This document shows, piece by piece, positions 1 to 8,993 of a stretch of 64,000 bases of DNA. Below the pieces are notes generated by a model. It ran no database searches, was not told where the DNA came from, and worked only from the letters and a program-made list of their open reading frames with translations. How positions within the stretch are numbered: position 1 is the stretch's first letter; each line of letters starts with the position of its first letter. The position numbers and the translations under genes are program-made. Origin of the DNA: Intestinibacter bartlettii (lineage in GTDB: Bacteria; Bacillota; Clostridia; Peptostreptococcales; Peptostreptococcaceae); the NCBI RefSeq assembly GCF_000154445.1, contig NZ_DS499564.1; one strand, 5' to 3'.

Positions 1-65
1 AACTTCTTAGTTATATTTTTCATTTGTATACTTTTATGATTGTAATCTATATAACTATTTTCCAT
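1..65 (-). CDS. ABC transporter ATP-binding protein, N-terminus only (probable nucleoside/BMP-type importer)
   Basis: Only the first 21 codons lie in the window. An ATG at 65-63 follows an AAGGAGGA ribosome site near 78-85, and the reading frame runs off the left edge. The visible peptide ends with MKNITKK, the usual opening of the first nucleotide-binding domain of simple-sugar/nucleoside ABC ATPases. The position directly downstream of two BMP-family binding lipoproteins fits the classic lipoprotein-ATPase-permease order of PnrA/Bmp-type nucleoside importers. The assignment rests on context plus these few residues. Confidence 0.6.
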   Translation of the reverse strand, partial: MENSYIDYNHKSIQMKNITKK

Positions 66-126
66 GCTTATGCTGTCCTCCTTATTTTAATTTATCTATT
101 CTATATCCGACATTTGTCGTATATTT

Positions 127-160
127 AAAAAATGGATAATACATATATATATTATCCATT
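127..160 (-). terminator. AT-rich stem-loop with T-run between BMP lipoprotein and ABC ATPase genes
   Basis: A perfect 11-bp inverted repeat (131-141 with 150-160, arms AATGGATAATA/TATTATCCATT) is followed on the minus strand by six T residues. It sits between the lipoprotein stop (230) and the ATPase start (65). This is the usual place for a partial terminator or 3'-stabilising hairpin that lets the binding protein be made in excess over the ATPase. A shorter palindrome CGACA-TT-TGTCG lies at about 108-119. Confidence 0.5.
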
Positions 161-229
161 ATTTATAGAATCTATTTGTATTTTAAAATCTTTCTAATTC
201 CGCCAGAAATATACTATATTTAGTTGGCA

Positions 230-1279
230 CTATTTCTCAACTATTTCTTTGTATTCTTTCTCATTTTGAGGAACTTTTATTTCACCGCTTTTTACTAAGT
301 CAGCTTGCTCATCAACATATTTTAATATGTCTTCTGGAACATTTTTGTCTGTAGTTGCTGCTATACCAACACCGCCACTTGCAAGTGTATTAGTTACAAC
401 TTCTCCACCTTTGTAATTTCCATCGATTAATTTACCTATTAAATCTATAACTGATACGTCTATATTTTTAACAGCTGATGTTATTACGTTGTTTGGAGCT
501 AATGCGTTTTGGTCAGTATCAACACCTATAGCCATTTTTCCATTCTCTTTAGCCGCTTCTATAGCACCTGTACCAACTGCTCCTGCAGCTGTGAATATTA
601 CATCAGCACCATCTTTGTGCATTTGATTTGCTATAGATTTTCCTAGTGCAGCATCATTAAAACTATTTGCGCATCTTACTACTACTTCACAATCTGGGTT
701 TGCAGCTTTAACACCTGCCATGTATCCATATTGGAATCTTGCTAATACAGCACTTTCCATACCACTTATAAATGCGACTTTATTTGTTTTAGTCATTTTA
801 CCAGCTATTAATCCTGCTAAATATGATGAAGTATTGTCTTCATACACTAATGAAGTTACATTTTCTGGTTGTTTTTCATATGCATGGTCAACTATCGCAA
901 ATTCTTTTTCTGGATAGTTTTTAGCTGCCTCTTCTATTGCACCTGCTATTTTATAACCAACACCTATTATTAAGTCTAAATCTTCTTCTACGAATGTTTC
1001 TATATTTGGAACATAATCAGCATCTTTTGTAGATTCTAAGTATTTTACTTTTACTTTATCGCTTCCGAATTTTTTTTCAGCTTTTTGTAAACCTTCCCAT
1101 GTAGATTGATTGAATGATTCATCATTTACCCCACCAGTATCTGTTATCATACCAATAGTATATACTTTGTCACTTGCTGAATCTTTACCAGCATTATCAT
1201 TTTTACTACTGCACCCAACTAATAGTGTTGTCATCATTGTGAATGCAAGTCCTATTGCAAATAATTTCTTTAATTGCAT
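230..1279 (-). CDS. BMP family ABC transporter substrate-binding lipoprotein (PnrA-like), copy 1
   Basis: This 349-residue protein is a probable nucleoside-binding lipoprotein of an ABC importer. The N-terminus has a lipoprotein signal peptide with lipobox LVGC (Cys23), followed by a Ser/Lys/Asp-rich tether. The family features DTGGVNDESFNQ (about residues 47-58), a GVGYK segment and a GVDTDQ segment near residue 250 are clear. BMP/PnrA/Med proteins usually bind purine nucleosides outside the membrane and deliver them to the permease. The start has AGGAGG five bases upstream. The gene is a tandem paralogue of the next lipoprotein gene and lies directly upstream of the ATPase gene at the left edge. 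The substrate is inferred from the family only. Confidence 0.9.
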   Translation of the reverse strand: MQLKKLFAIGLAFTMMTTLLVGCSSKNDNAGKDSASDKVYTIGMITDTGGVNDESFNQSTWEGLQKAEKKFGSDKVKVKYLESTKDADYVPNIETFVEEDLDLIIGVGYKIAGAIEEAAKNYPEKEFAIVDHAYEKQPENVTSLVYEDNTSSYLAGLIAGKMTKTNKVAFISGMESAVLARFQYGYMAGVKAANPDCEVVVRCANSFNDAALGKSIANQMHKDGADVIFTAAGAVGTGAIEAAKENGKMAIGVDTDQNALAPNNVITSAVKNIDVSVIDLIGKLIDGNYKGGEVVTNTLASGGVGIAATTDKNVPEDILKYVDEQADLVKSGEIKVPQNEKEYKEIVEK

Positions 1280-1393
1280 TTTGTCCTCCTAGCGTTCTAT
1301 ATTCTATTTTTATTTTGTGCAAATTTTATCATATTATTTATAAATTATTATTTATTATGTAATACAAAATTTCAATTTGATTAGATTTTAAAT

Positions 1394-1445
1394 AGTGTAA
1401 CACATATGTCGAATTTGCACTAATTTCACCTTTATCTATTATCCT
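1394..1445 (-). promoter_or_regulatory. Conserved promoter/operator block upstream of BMP lipoprotein 1
   Basis: On the minus strand the block reads GGATAAT, 17 bases, GTGCAAATTCGACATAT, then TACACT seven bases after the CGACA. The same elements with identical spacing occur upstream of the second lipoprotein (2772-2822). TACACT/TATACT would serve as the -10, while the conserved GTGC falls at the -35 position and is not a canonical hexamer. A regulator-dependent promoter is the likeliest reading. The rest of the 360-base gap (1280-1639) is AT-rich and shows only the 1564-1597 hairpin. Confidence 0.4.
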
Positions 1446-1559
1446 ATTTTCTTAATAAAATTTCAATATAAAATTAAATTTTTATTATATTTTAATCATA
1501 TATTTTTTATATCAAGTATAATTATTGAATATATTGTCTATATTTGTATATTTTTACAC

Positions 1560-1600
1560 AAATATAGCTATCAATGGAATATTCCTTTGATAGCTATTTA
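1560..1600 (-). terminator. Hairpin downstream of BMP lipoprotein 2
   Basis: ATAGCTATCAA and TTGATAGCTAT pair perfectly around a loop that is itself palindromic (GGAATATTCC). It starts about 40 bases after the stop of the upstream lipoprotein gene. The T-run is weak (ATATTTG), so it may be a leaky terminator or a 3' processing or stability element. Confidence 0.5.
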
Positions 1601-1639
1601 ACAGTTTTAAATTTATTTTTAATTTATTAATGCTCTAAT

Positions 1640-2671
1640 TTATTTTCCAACTATTTCGTTGTATTGTTTTTCATTTTCTGGAACTACTATTTCTCCAGAT
1701 TTTATTTTACCAGCTTGTTCATTAACATAGTCAAGTATATCTTTAGAAACATGATCTTTTGTTGTATCAGATAAACCAACACCACCACTAGCTAATGTAT
1801 TTACTATAACTTGTCCACCTTGGTAGTTATCTTCTAATATTTCACCTACTAAGTTAACTATTGATACATTTACGTTTTTCATAGTTGATGATATTATGTT
1901 ATCTGGTGCTAAAGGACTTTGATCAACGTCAACACCTATAGCCATTTTATTGTTTTCTTTTGCTGCTTCTATAGCTCCTGTACCAGCTGCACCTGCTGCT
2001 GTATATATCACATCAACACCATCTTTATGCATTTGGTTTGCTACTGATTTTGCTAATGCTGAATCAGAGAAACTATTTAAATATCTAACTGTTAATTCAC
2101 ATTTTGGATTTGCAGCTTTAACACCAGCTCTAAATCCATATTCGAATTTATCTAATGTAGCACTTTTTATTCCGCCTATAAATGCAACTTTGTTAGTTTC
2201 AGTCTTTTTAGCTGCTACTAATCCAGCTAAATAAGCAGCTGTATTATCTTCATATATTAATGAAGTAACATTTTCTGGTTGTTTTTCATAAGAATGGTCT
2301 ATTATTGCAAATTGTACATCTGGATAATTTTTAGATGCTTCTTCTATTGCACCAGCCATTTTATATCCAACACCTATTATTAAATCTAAATCTTCTTCTA
2401 CGAATGTTTCTATATTTGGTGTATAGTCAGCTTCTTGGCTAGACTCTACATATTTTACTTGTACTTTGTCTTTTCCATATTTTTCTTGAGCTTGTTGTAA
2501 CCCTTCCCAAGTAGATTGGTTAAATGATTCGTCATTTACTCCACCTGTATCAGATATCATTCCTATTTTGTATACGTCTTCATTACTTTCTGTTTTACTA
2601 CTACATCCAACTAATAATGAACTCATCATTATCGCTGTAAGTCCTACTGCAAATAATTTTTTTAATTGCAT
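1640..2671 (-). CDS. BMP family ABC transporter substrate-binding lipoprotein (PnrA-like), copy 2
   Basis: This 343-residue lipoprotein is a close paralogue of the 230-1279 gene. The signal peptide is nearly identical (MQLKKLFA, lipobox LVGC with Cys23) and it shares the DTGGVNDESFNQSTWEGLQ block, GVGYK and GVDVDQ segments. Divergence is mostly in the tether and in surface positions, which suggests an old tandem duplication with possible specialisation for a different nucleoside or related ligand. The start has AGGAGG at the right spacing. The two genes have separate, similar upstream regulatory blocks, so they are probably transcribed both separately and together. Confidence 0.9.
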   Translation of the reverse strand: MQLKKLFAVGLTAIMMSSLLVGCSSKTESNEDVYKIGMISDTGGVNDESFNQSTWEGLQQAQEKYGKDKVQVKYVESSQEADYTPNIETFVEEDLDLIIGVGYKMAGAIEEASKNYPDVQFAIIDHSYEKQPENVTSLIYEDNTAAYLAGLVAAKKTETNKVAFIGGIKSATLDKFEYGFRAGVKAANPKCELTVRYLNSFSDSALAKSVANQMHKDGVDVIYTAAGAAGTGAIEAAKENNKMAIGVDVDQSPLAPDNIISSTMKNVNVSIVNLVGEILEDNYQGGQVIVNTLASGGVGLSDTTKDHVSKDILDYVNEQAGKIKSGEIVVPENEKQYNEIVGK

Positions 2672-2771
2672 AATGTCCTCCTAAAACTTGTCGATTATTT
2701 ACTATTCATATTTTATGCAAACTCTTATATATTTATTTATAAAGTAAATTATTTTTAATTTTGTTTTATAT

Positions 2772-2822
2772 AGTATATCTTATATGTCGAATTAGCACGA
2801 AACATTTCCAACTCCATTATCC
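2772..2822 (-). promoter_or_regulatory. Conserved promoter/operator block upstream of BMP lipoprotein 2
   Basis: It has the same architecture as 1394-1445: GGATAAT, 17 bases, GTGCTAATTCGACATAT, seven bases, TATACT. Conservation of both motifs and exact spacing in otherwise diverged AT-rich DNA argues for function. The remainder of the gap 2672-3021 is AT-rich and ends in the convergent-looking terminator at 2926-2972. Confidence 0.4.
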
Positions 2823-2925
2823 TATTTTTTTTTAAAAAAATCAATACTTTTTTTTTATTTTTTTATATTTTGTTCGTTATTTTATTAATAATATCGAAAA
2901 AAAGATGGATTTTTATAAATTTTAT

Positions 2926-2972
2926 ATAAAAAAAAGACTGTAGAATGCATATTCCACAGTCTTTTTTTTATA
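2926..2972 (-). terminator. Intrinsic terminator downstream of degV
   Basis: AAAAAGACTGT and ACAGTCTTTTT pair, and the stem continues after one mismatch with GAAT/ATTC. A/T runs flank both sides, so it would work in either direction. It ends the minus-strand transcript of the DegV, TrmL and VanW-like region. Confidence 0.8.
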
Positions 2973-3021
2973 TTGTTCGTATAATTTATATAGTATGTAC
3001 TTTAAATTCACAAAAATACGA

Positions 3022-3864
3022 TTATTTTTTAAAGCTTAATATTCCTAAAACTCCAGGACCTGAATGTGATCCTATACAAGAACCTATTTTAAATGTTCCT
3101 ATTTTGTCAGGATTGTATTTTTCTTTTAAAGCCTCTACCATTTTATCTTTTTCTTTTTCGTTGTCCATATATCCGATATACATAATACTAGTATCTATAT
3201 TTCCACCAGTTAACTCATCTGTAGCTTCAATAAGTTTATTTATAACATTCTTCTTACCTCTAACTTGACCTAATTGAGTAACTAGTCCATCTTTAACTTC
3301 ACATATTGGTTTTACATTTAATAAGTTACCTACCATTGCTTTTGTAGAAGAAATTCTACCACCTTTTTGAAGATGATTTAAAGAATCTATAGAGAATACT
3401 AAACAGTATTTTTCTTTTATTATATTCAGCTCTTTAATCACTTCATCAAGAGTTTTTCCTTCTTCTAATAATTGTGCTGCTTTTAATACAAACATTCCTG
3501 CACCAAAAGTTAAATTACTTGCATCATATAAATGTATATCCCCTTCAGTATCATTTTTAGCCATTACAGCACTTTGATAACTTCCTGTAGCATTTGCTGA
3601 TGATGCTATATAGAAAATAGTTCTTCCATCAGCTACATATTTATCAAATGCTGTTTTGAATTGTCCATATGTTACTTGTGAAGTTTTTGGATACTTTTTA
3701 TCTTTTAATAATTGATAGAACTCATCTAATTCAAAATCTATTCCATCCTTGTATTCTTTATCATCTAATATTACAGTTAACGGTAAAACTTCTATATCAT
3801 ATTTTTCTATTTGATCTTTAGTTAAATCCGCCATACTGTCACAAATCAATTTAATTTTACCCAT
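3022..3864 (-). CDS. DegV family fatty-acid-binding protein (first of two in the window)
   Basis: The 280-residue protein has the DegV two-domain layout. The N-terminal part opens with a Ser-containing loop (KLICDSMADLT) and continues with TSQVTYGQF and IASSANATGSYQS. The C-terminal part carries the family's LQKGGRISSTKAMVG and IGSHSGPGVLGI motifs. DegV/FakB proteins hold a fatty acid in the cytosol; in some Firmicutes they present it to the kinase FakA. No fakA is adjacent. Its usual length is about 280 residues, so it is complete. It shares only family-level similarity with the second DegV gene at 53157-54026. Confidence 0.9.
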   Translation of the reverse strand: MGKIKLICDSMADLTKDQIEKYDIEVLPLTVILDDKEYKDGIDFELDEFYQLLKDKKYPKTSQVTYGQFKTAFDKYVADGRTIFYIASSANATGSYQSAVMAKNDTEGDIHLYDASNLTFGAGMFVLKAAQLLEEGKTLDEVIKELNIIKEKYCLVFSIDSLNHLQKGGRISSTKAMVGNLLNVKPICEVKDGLVTQLGQVRGKKNVINKLIEATDELTGGNIDTSIMYIGYMDNEKEKDKMVEALKEKYNPDKIGTFKIGSCIGSHSGPGVLGILSFKK

Positions 3865-3892
3865 AGTTAACTACTCCTTCACCTTAAAATTG

Positions 3893-4363
3893 TTATCTCA
3901 TTCCTGGATATCCAATTTGTCTCATAGCCTCATATACTACTATAGCTACCGAATTTGACAGATTTAAAGATCTTGCCTTTTCTAGCTTTAACATAGGTAT
4001 TCTCATACAAGTTTCCATATTCGCTTCTATTAAAGGTTTTGGAAGCCCTTTTGTTTCTTTTCCAAATACTAAGAAACAACCATCTTCAAACTCCATATCT
4101 GAGTGAGCTTTATTTGCTTTAGTTGTTGAATAAAAATATTTTGCATCTGGATATTTTTCTTGTAATTCCTCAAAGCTATCATAATATCTTATTTCTGAAA
4201 TATCCCAATAATCTAGTCCACATCTTTTTAAGTATTTATCTTCTAATGAAAACCCTAATGGTCTAATTAAGTGTAAAATTGCGCCTGTGTTTGCACAAGT
4301 TCTTATTATATTTCCAGTATTTTGAGGTATTTCTGGTTCTACTAATACAACATTTATTGACAT
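3893..4363 (-). CDS. trmL: tRNA (cytidine/uridine-34 2'-O)-methyltransferase TrmL
   Basis: The 156-residue SPOUT-class enzyme methylates the 2'-OH of the wobble base of certain leucine tRNAs, using S-adenosylmethionine. It shows the family opening EPEIPQNTGNIIRTCANTG (residues 9-27), the FGKETKGLP motif near residue 101 and the knot-forming LEKARSLNLSNSVAIVVYE near the C-terminus. Its length matches YibK/TrmL enzymes, which are a bare SPOUT domain working as a dimer. AAGGAGG precedes the ATG. It sits 28 bases upstream of the DegV gene, so the two may be cotranscribed. Confidence 0.95.
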   Translation of the reverse strand: MSINVVLVEPEIPQNTGNIIRTCANTGAILHLIRPLGFSLEDKYLKRCGLDYWDISEIRYYDSFEELQEKYPDAKYFYSTTKANKAHSDMEFEDGCFLVFGKETKGLPKPLIEANMETCMRIPMLKLEKARSLNLSNSVAIVVYEAMRQIGYPGMR

Positions 4364-4495
4364 TTTCTCCTCCTTATACTTTTATAATTTTTCTATTATT
4401 TATAATTACTATTTAATTTATAAACTTATTATAAACCTAAATTATATTATATCAAAAAAAACATATATTTAAAAATTACATTTAAATAAATATTA

Positions 4496-5839
4496 TTATT
4501 TATAAAGCGTGTTATCCTTTGTTCCTTTTAATATTATTTCATCACAAGGTGGATAGTAACTTGTATTAACCAGTTCCTTTTTTAAGATTTCATTATTTGA
4601 CTTATATAAACGAAAAGTATTTACAGTATATCCCAATCTACCTTCTTGTTCAACTACTTTCGTTCCTTTTTGTAGCTTTGAATCACTTTTATATATTTTT
4701 TTATTTTTTATAGTTTCTACTATTTCTGTTTCTATTTCTATATTTCTTTTATCGCTACTGCATCCGTATATTTTAGATACAATTTTATTTTCAAAAATTT
4801 CGTTATGAACTATTATTGGATTATTATTATTATTTTTAAATACAAAATCCATACTTCCATTTGATACAGTCGCATCTCTTCCTTTTGTTACATAAGGGCT
4901 AGGTATAGAATGATTAGTTATTTTAACTATATCCATTCCAGCATATAAGGCTGCATTATAAATAGTAGTAGATACTTGACATATTCCACCACCCACACCT
5001 TTATCATGTTTTCCATTTAAAATTATCGATGCTACTTTTAATTTGTTATATGCATCATTGTCCCTCAATTGTTGGTTAAATGAGAATTTTTCGTTCGTAT
5101 TTACAAGGATATCACTAGTAGATTTGGCAGCTACTGTGATATTATTAACTCTGTTTTTCCTTTTTGGATTAAAATAAGTTTCATAACTTCCTAATAATGT
5201 ATCTATCTTCATTAATTGGTCATAAGTATATTTAGGATTTAATACATCTAAGGGTATTTCACTTTGACTAGAATCCAAATTTTCAATTTTGTATACTATA
5301 ATATCTTTTAAATTTTCTTTATCTACAGCTTGGCCTTTATGTTCTTCATAAACAACTATGTTGCCGTTCACAATTTTAGCACTTGCATCTTTTGGTGATA
5401 TATATAATTTTGAATATATTTTATCAATTAAATTATCTACTTTTTTTATATTATAACTGCAAGTTAATGGTATTATTTTTTTTTCACCCTTTTTTAGACT
5501 TATTTTAGTTTTCATATCAGTAATTAAGTCCTTATCTCGGCCTATACTATAAGCTCTATCTACTAATTCATCAACTTTATAATCTACACCTAATGTTTCT
5601 TTATTTACAAGTATAGATTCATTATTGTAGAATAATTCAAATTCATTATTTTGCTCAATATAAGAATTTATCTTTTTTGTTGCTTCTTCTTTAGTCAAGT
5701 CAGATAGATTTATATCTTGCACATAAATATTATTAAGGATTTTTCCGTTTAAATTAATAGCATATATAATCTTATTATTTGTTAGCATAAAAATAATTAC
5801 TATCATCATCAAAATTAAAAGTTTGCCTCTTCTCAACAC
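4496..5839 (-). CDS. VanW-like protein with peptidoglycan-binding-type repeats
   Basis: The protein of about 447 residues has one N-terminal membrane segment (roughly residues 8-28) and is otherwise extracellular. After a long region with the repeated YKVDELV/INGNI-type pattern typical of the PG_binding_4 domain, it carries a clear VanW domain (NPKRKNRVNNITVAAKS, GKHDKGVGGGICQVSTTIYNAA, SPYVTKGRDATV). VanW proteins occur in some vancomycin clusters but are common and mostly uncharacterised in clostridia; a cell-envelope role is inferred. The upstream ATG at 5845 abuts AAAGGG, so the GTG at 5839, six bases further on, is the better start. Confidence 0.85.
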   Translation of the reverse strand: MLRRGKLLILMMIVIIFMLTNNKIIYAINLNGKILNNIYVQDINLSDLTKEEATKKINSYIEQNNEFELFYNNESILVNKETLGVDYKVDELVDRAYSIGRDKDLITDMKTKISLKKGEKKIIPLTCSYNIKKVDNLIDKIYSKLYISPKDASAKIVNGNIVVYEEHKGQAVDKENLKDIIVYKIENLDSSQSEIPLDVLNPKYTYDQLMKIDTLLGSYETYFNPKRKNRVNNITVAAKSTSDILVNTNEKFSFNQQLRDNDAYNKLKVASIILNGKHDKGVGGGICQVSTTIYNAALYAGMDIVKITNHSIPSPYVTKGRDATVSNGSMDFVFKNNNNNPIIVHNEIFENKIVSKIYGCSSDKRNIEIETEIVETIKNKKIYKSDSKLQKGTKVVEQEGRLGYTVNTFRLYKSNNEILKKELVNTSYYPPCDEIILKGTKDNTLYK

Positions 5840-5866
5840 AGTCATCCCTTTCTGTAGTAATTAGTC

Positions 5867-6496
5867 CTATTTTTGTAAATTATTATAGTAGTCACAATCA
5901 TCCTTTATTGGACATGTATCACATTCAGGTTTTCTTGCTTTGCACATCCTTCTTCCGTGGAAAATAAATAAATGATGAGAGTGAGACCATCTATTCTTCG
6001 GAATAACATCCATTAATGCAAATTCTGTCTTTTCCACATTTTTTTCATTTACTATTCCTATTCTATTTGTAACTCTAAATACATGAGTATCTACTGCTAT
6101 TGCATCGTGATTAAATGCATTGCTTAAAACTACATCTGCAGTTTTTCTTCCTACACCAGGAAGTGTAGTTAATTCTTTTAATGTTTGTGGAACTTCTCCT
6201 CCAAAATTTTCACAAATCATTCTTGAACTTTCTTTTATCTTTTTAGATTTACTTTTATAAAGTCCACAACTTCTTATTTCTTCTCCAATTTCTTCTTCTG
6301 TTAAAGCTGCAAATTGTTCTGGTGTATTATATTTTTTAAATAATACTTCTGTTACTTTATTTACTCTTACATCTGTGCATTGTGCAGATAGTATGGTAGC
6401 TATTAAAAGTTCAAATGGCGTTTCATAATTTAACTCACATTGTGCATCTGGATATATTTCTTCCAATTTATCTAGTATTTTATTTACGTTTTTCAT
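5867..6496 (-). CDS. nth: Endonuclease III
   Basis: This bifunctional DNA glycosylase/AP lyase removes oxidised pyrimidines in base excision repair. The helix-hairpin-helix LPGVGRKTA with catalytic Lys118 and the VDTHV motif with catalytic Asp136 are in place. The C-terminal 4Fe-4S site C-X6-C-X2-C-X5-C is complete. Length (209 residues) is standard. The ATG has GGGGG upstream. It lies 27 bases ahead of the VanW-like gene and is separated from the Lon-like gene upstream by a terminator. Confidence 0.97.
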   Translation of the reverse strand: MKNVNKILDKLEEIYPDAQCELNYETPFELLIATILSAQCTDVRVNKVTEVLFKKYNTPEQFAALTEEEIGEEIRSCGLYKSKSKKIKESSRMICENFGGEVPQTLKELTTLPGVGRKTADVVLSNAFNHDAIAVDTHVFRVTNRIGIVNEKNVEKTEFALMDVIPKNRWSHSHHLFIFHGRRMCKARKPECDTCPIKDDCDYYNNLQK

Positions 6497-6610
6497 TTTA
6501 TTGTCCCCCTTGTTTTTCAGTCAATTTTTTATTATTTTATCTTTAAATTTATTATCTTTAAATTTACTCAATATATTACAAAACATTTAATTTATATTTT
6601 TCCTATTACG

Positions 6611-6660
6611 ACAAAAAAATCAATTTTGAGCATGATAATATTCTCAAAATTGATTTTTAA
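6611..6660 (-). terminator. Intrinsic terminator after the Lon-like protease gene
   Basis: A 13-bp stem (AATCAATTTTGAG with CTCAAAATTGATT) encloses a 12-base loop and has T/A runs on both sides. It closes the transcript of the 6687-8897 gene before nth. Confidence 0.8.
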
Positions 6661-6686
6661 AAATTTTAATTAATTAAAATAAGTAT

Positions 6687-8897
6687 TTATTTTTTATACT
6701 CACTATATTTTCTCAATTTTTTTATAGATAATTCTTTTATAATATTGAATTTCTCATCTGTTAATATTTCCATAGCTTCTTCTACTTTATTTACTTTATA
6801 AATATGAAACTTCTTATTTTTTATAGCTTCTTCTACTTCTTCACATAAAACTAAATTATCTTCATTTTTTGCTGGTATAATTACACCTTGTTCTCCTGTA
6901 AGACCTTTATGTTTGCAACAATAGTAGAATCCTTCAATTTTTTTTGGAATTCCACCTACTACTTGAATTTGACCTTTTTGATTAATAGAGCCTGTAACAG
7001 CAATATTTTGTTTTATTGCTAAATTGCTTAGAGAAGATAATAATGCATATAATTCTGCTGATGATGCACTATCTCCATCAACACCTCCATAATTTTGTTC
7101 AAAACAAATATATGCATTTAAAGATAAAGGGAATTCTTGTGCAAAGTTTTCTGCTAAGTATCCTTCTAATATTAATACCCCTTTATTATGGATGGAACCA
7201 CTCATTTTTACTTCTCTTTCAATGTTTACAATTCCTCTATTACCGCAAGCTGTAGCAACAGTTATTCTAGATGGTTTCCCAAAAGTATGCTCTCCTGTAC
7301 TCAATACAGATAAACCATTTATAACTCCTACTTGCTTTCCTTCTATATCTATTAATGTATTTTCATTTTTATATGATTCATCTATCTTTTCTTCAATTTT
7401 ATCTATTCTATTTTTCTTTGCTAGTATTGCTCTGTCTATATGTCTTTTTTCTATATATTTTGAACCATCCATTTTGGCATATAGGTTTCCTTCATCTATC
7501 ATATCCATCAACTTGTTAAAATTTGTGGACAGCTTATTTTTATCTTCAACCATCTTCATACTTTGATTAATTACCTTTGTAACAGCATCATAAGTAAGGT
7601 GCTTATAATTATTTTTATTACATTGATAAGAAATAAATCTGCTTATTGCATCTTCATTTTCTTCAGTTTTATCCATTTCATCATCAAAATCTACAAATAC
7701 TTTAAAATACTTCATAAATTCAGGGTCGTAATTATAAATAAGGTTGTATAAATATTTGCTTCCTATAAGAATTATTTTTAAATCACATGGAATTGGCATA
7801 GGATTTATAAATCCTTGACCTTCTATATCTATCTGCTTAGTTTTTAATGTTTTCTTTAATAATTCCCAAGTATTTGCATATCTCAAAAGTTGATCAACAT
7901 ATAAAATCACATACCCTCCATTAGCTTTATGAAATGCACCAGGAATTATTTTTGTAAAATCCGTTTTTAGATTTCCATTGTGATATTCGTATTCCACTCT
8001 TCCAAATAAATTACTTGGTCTCGGGTCATTTTCCACAATAATTTTTGAAAAATTATCGTTACTTACAAATAAATTAACCTCATATTTTAATGCATAATCT
8101 TTATCATATTTATCTTTTAAATCATCTTCATCTAAATAAAAATAATATATAGATTCAATAATGTTTTCTTCCAATGCATCTAGATATTCGATTACTTTTT
8201 TATTATCACTATATTTTTTTCTTGCTGCTTCAATATACGGTTCTACTACTAATTTTCCAATTTGATTTTCTGTTTCAATGACAACTTGTTTAACTCTTTC
8301 TTCTAAAGATTTTAATTTATATAAAACCTGAATAGCCATCTCCTCAAGTTCTTTTTTGGTTTTACAAAATTCTTCAGCAGATATTTCATCTTCATAATTA
8401 TCATCTATAGGTATAAATATAAAACTTGAACTAGAACTTTTCAACTTAAATCCTTTTTCTTTTCCATAGTCTCTTATATTTTTAAGTAATTTTTCTTTTT
8501 CAAATTCATAAGTTTGGAGTAATTTGTTTTTTGTAAGCTCGTATTCTTCATTTTCAAATGCATCGTTGATTTCCTCTGTTAAACATTCAATTAAATCTTC
8601 CATATATGTTTTAAATTCAGACCCTTCTCCCGCTGGAAAATCAATAGCTATAGGTTTTCTAGGGTCTTTAAAATTATATACATAACACCAGTCTTTAATT
8701 TTACTTTCATCAATTTGCTGAGATTCTATCGCCTTTATCGTATAAGTAATTCTTCCACTTCCACAGTTTCCTGAAACGTATATATTATAAGCTGGATTAT
8801 TCATTTTTAATCCAAATTGCATAGCTTTTTCAGCTCGTTGTTGCCCGATAATACCATCATACGGTTCGATTTCAGAAGTATTCTTAAATTTTTTCAT
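6687..8897 (-). CDS. Lon-like ATP-dependent protease (COG1067 family) with degenerate Walker A
   Basis: The 736-residue cytosolic protein has an N-terminal AAA-like region, a central coiled-coil insertion (about residues 120-230) and a C-terminal Lon protease domain. The catalytic dyad is visible: Ser610 in GDSASSAE and Lys652/Lys653 in VGGIPKKIE. The Walker A position reads GNCGSGRIT (residues 43-51), with Arg where Lys is expected, so ATP use is uncertain. The sequence resembles the LonB/LonC-like archaeal-bacterial group common in clostridia rather than housekeeping LonA, and there is no N-terminal LonA substrate domain. GGGGAG precedes the ATG. Substrate unknown. Confidence 0.85.
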   Translation of the reverse strand: MKKFKNTSEIEPYDGIIGQQRAEKAMQFGLKMNNPAYNIYVSGNCGSGRITYTIKAIESQQIDESKIKDWCYVYNFKDPRKPIAIDFPAGEGSEFKTYMEDLIECLTEEINDAFENEEYELTKNKLLQTYEFEKEKLLKNIRDYGKEKGFKLKSSSSSFIFIPIDDNYEDEISAEEFCKTKKELEEMAIQVLYKLKSLEERVKQVVIETENQIGKLVVEPYIEAARKKYSDNKKVIEYLDALEENIIESIYYFYLDEDDLKDKYDKDYALKYEVNLFVSNDNFSKIIVENDPRPSNLFGRVEYEYHNGNLKTDFTKIIPGAFHKANGGYVILYVDQLLRYANTWELLKKTLKTKQIDIEGQGFINPMPIPCDLKIILIGSKYLYNLIYNYDPEFMKYFKVFVDFDDEMDKTEENEDAISRFISYQCNKNNYKHLTYDAVTKVINQSMKMVEDKNKLSTNFNKLMDMIDEGNLYAKMDGSKYIEKRHIDRAILAKKNRIDKIEEKIDESYKNENTLIDIEGKQVGVINGLSVLSTGEHTFGKPSRITVATACGNRGIVNIEREVKMSGSIHNKGVLILEGYLAENFAQEFPLSLNAYICFEQNYGGVDGDSASSAELYALLSSLSNLAIKQNIAVTGSINQKGQIQVVGGIPKKIEGFYYCCKHKGLTGEQGVIIPAKNEDNLVLCEEVEEAIKNKKFHIYKVNKVEEAMEILTDEKFNIIKELSIKKLRKYSEYKK

Positions 8898-8993
8898 AGC
8901 CTTCTCCCCTCAACACAATATATTTTCAACTTATTTAAGTATATGTTTAACCGACACTATTAATTATGAATATTTGACTTATTTATCAAAATT

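Noticed and set aside
1280..1639. Purine riboswitch before the BMP lipoprotein
   Set aside because: The conserved block lacks the junction sequences and the paired P1-P3 arms of purine aptamers.
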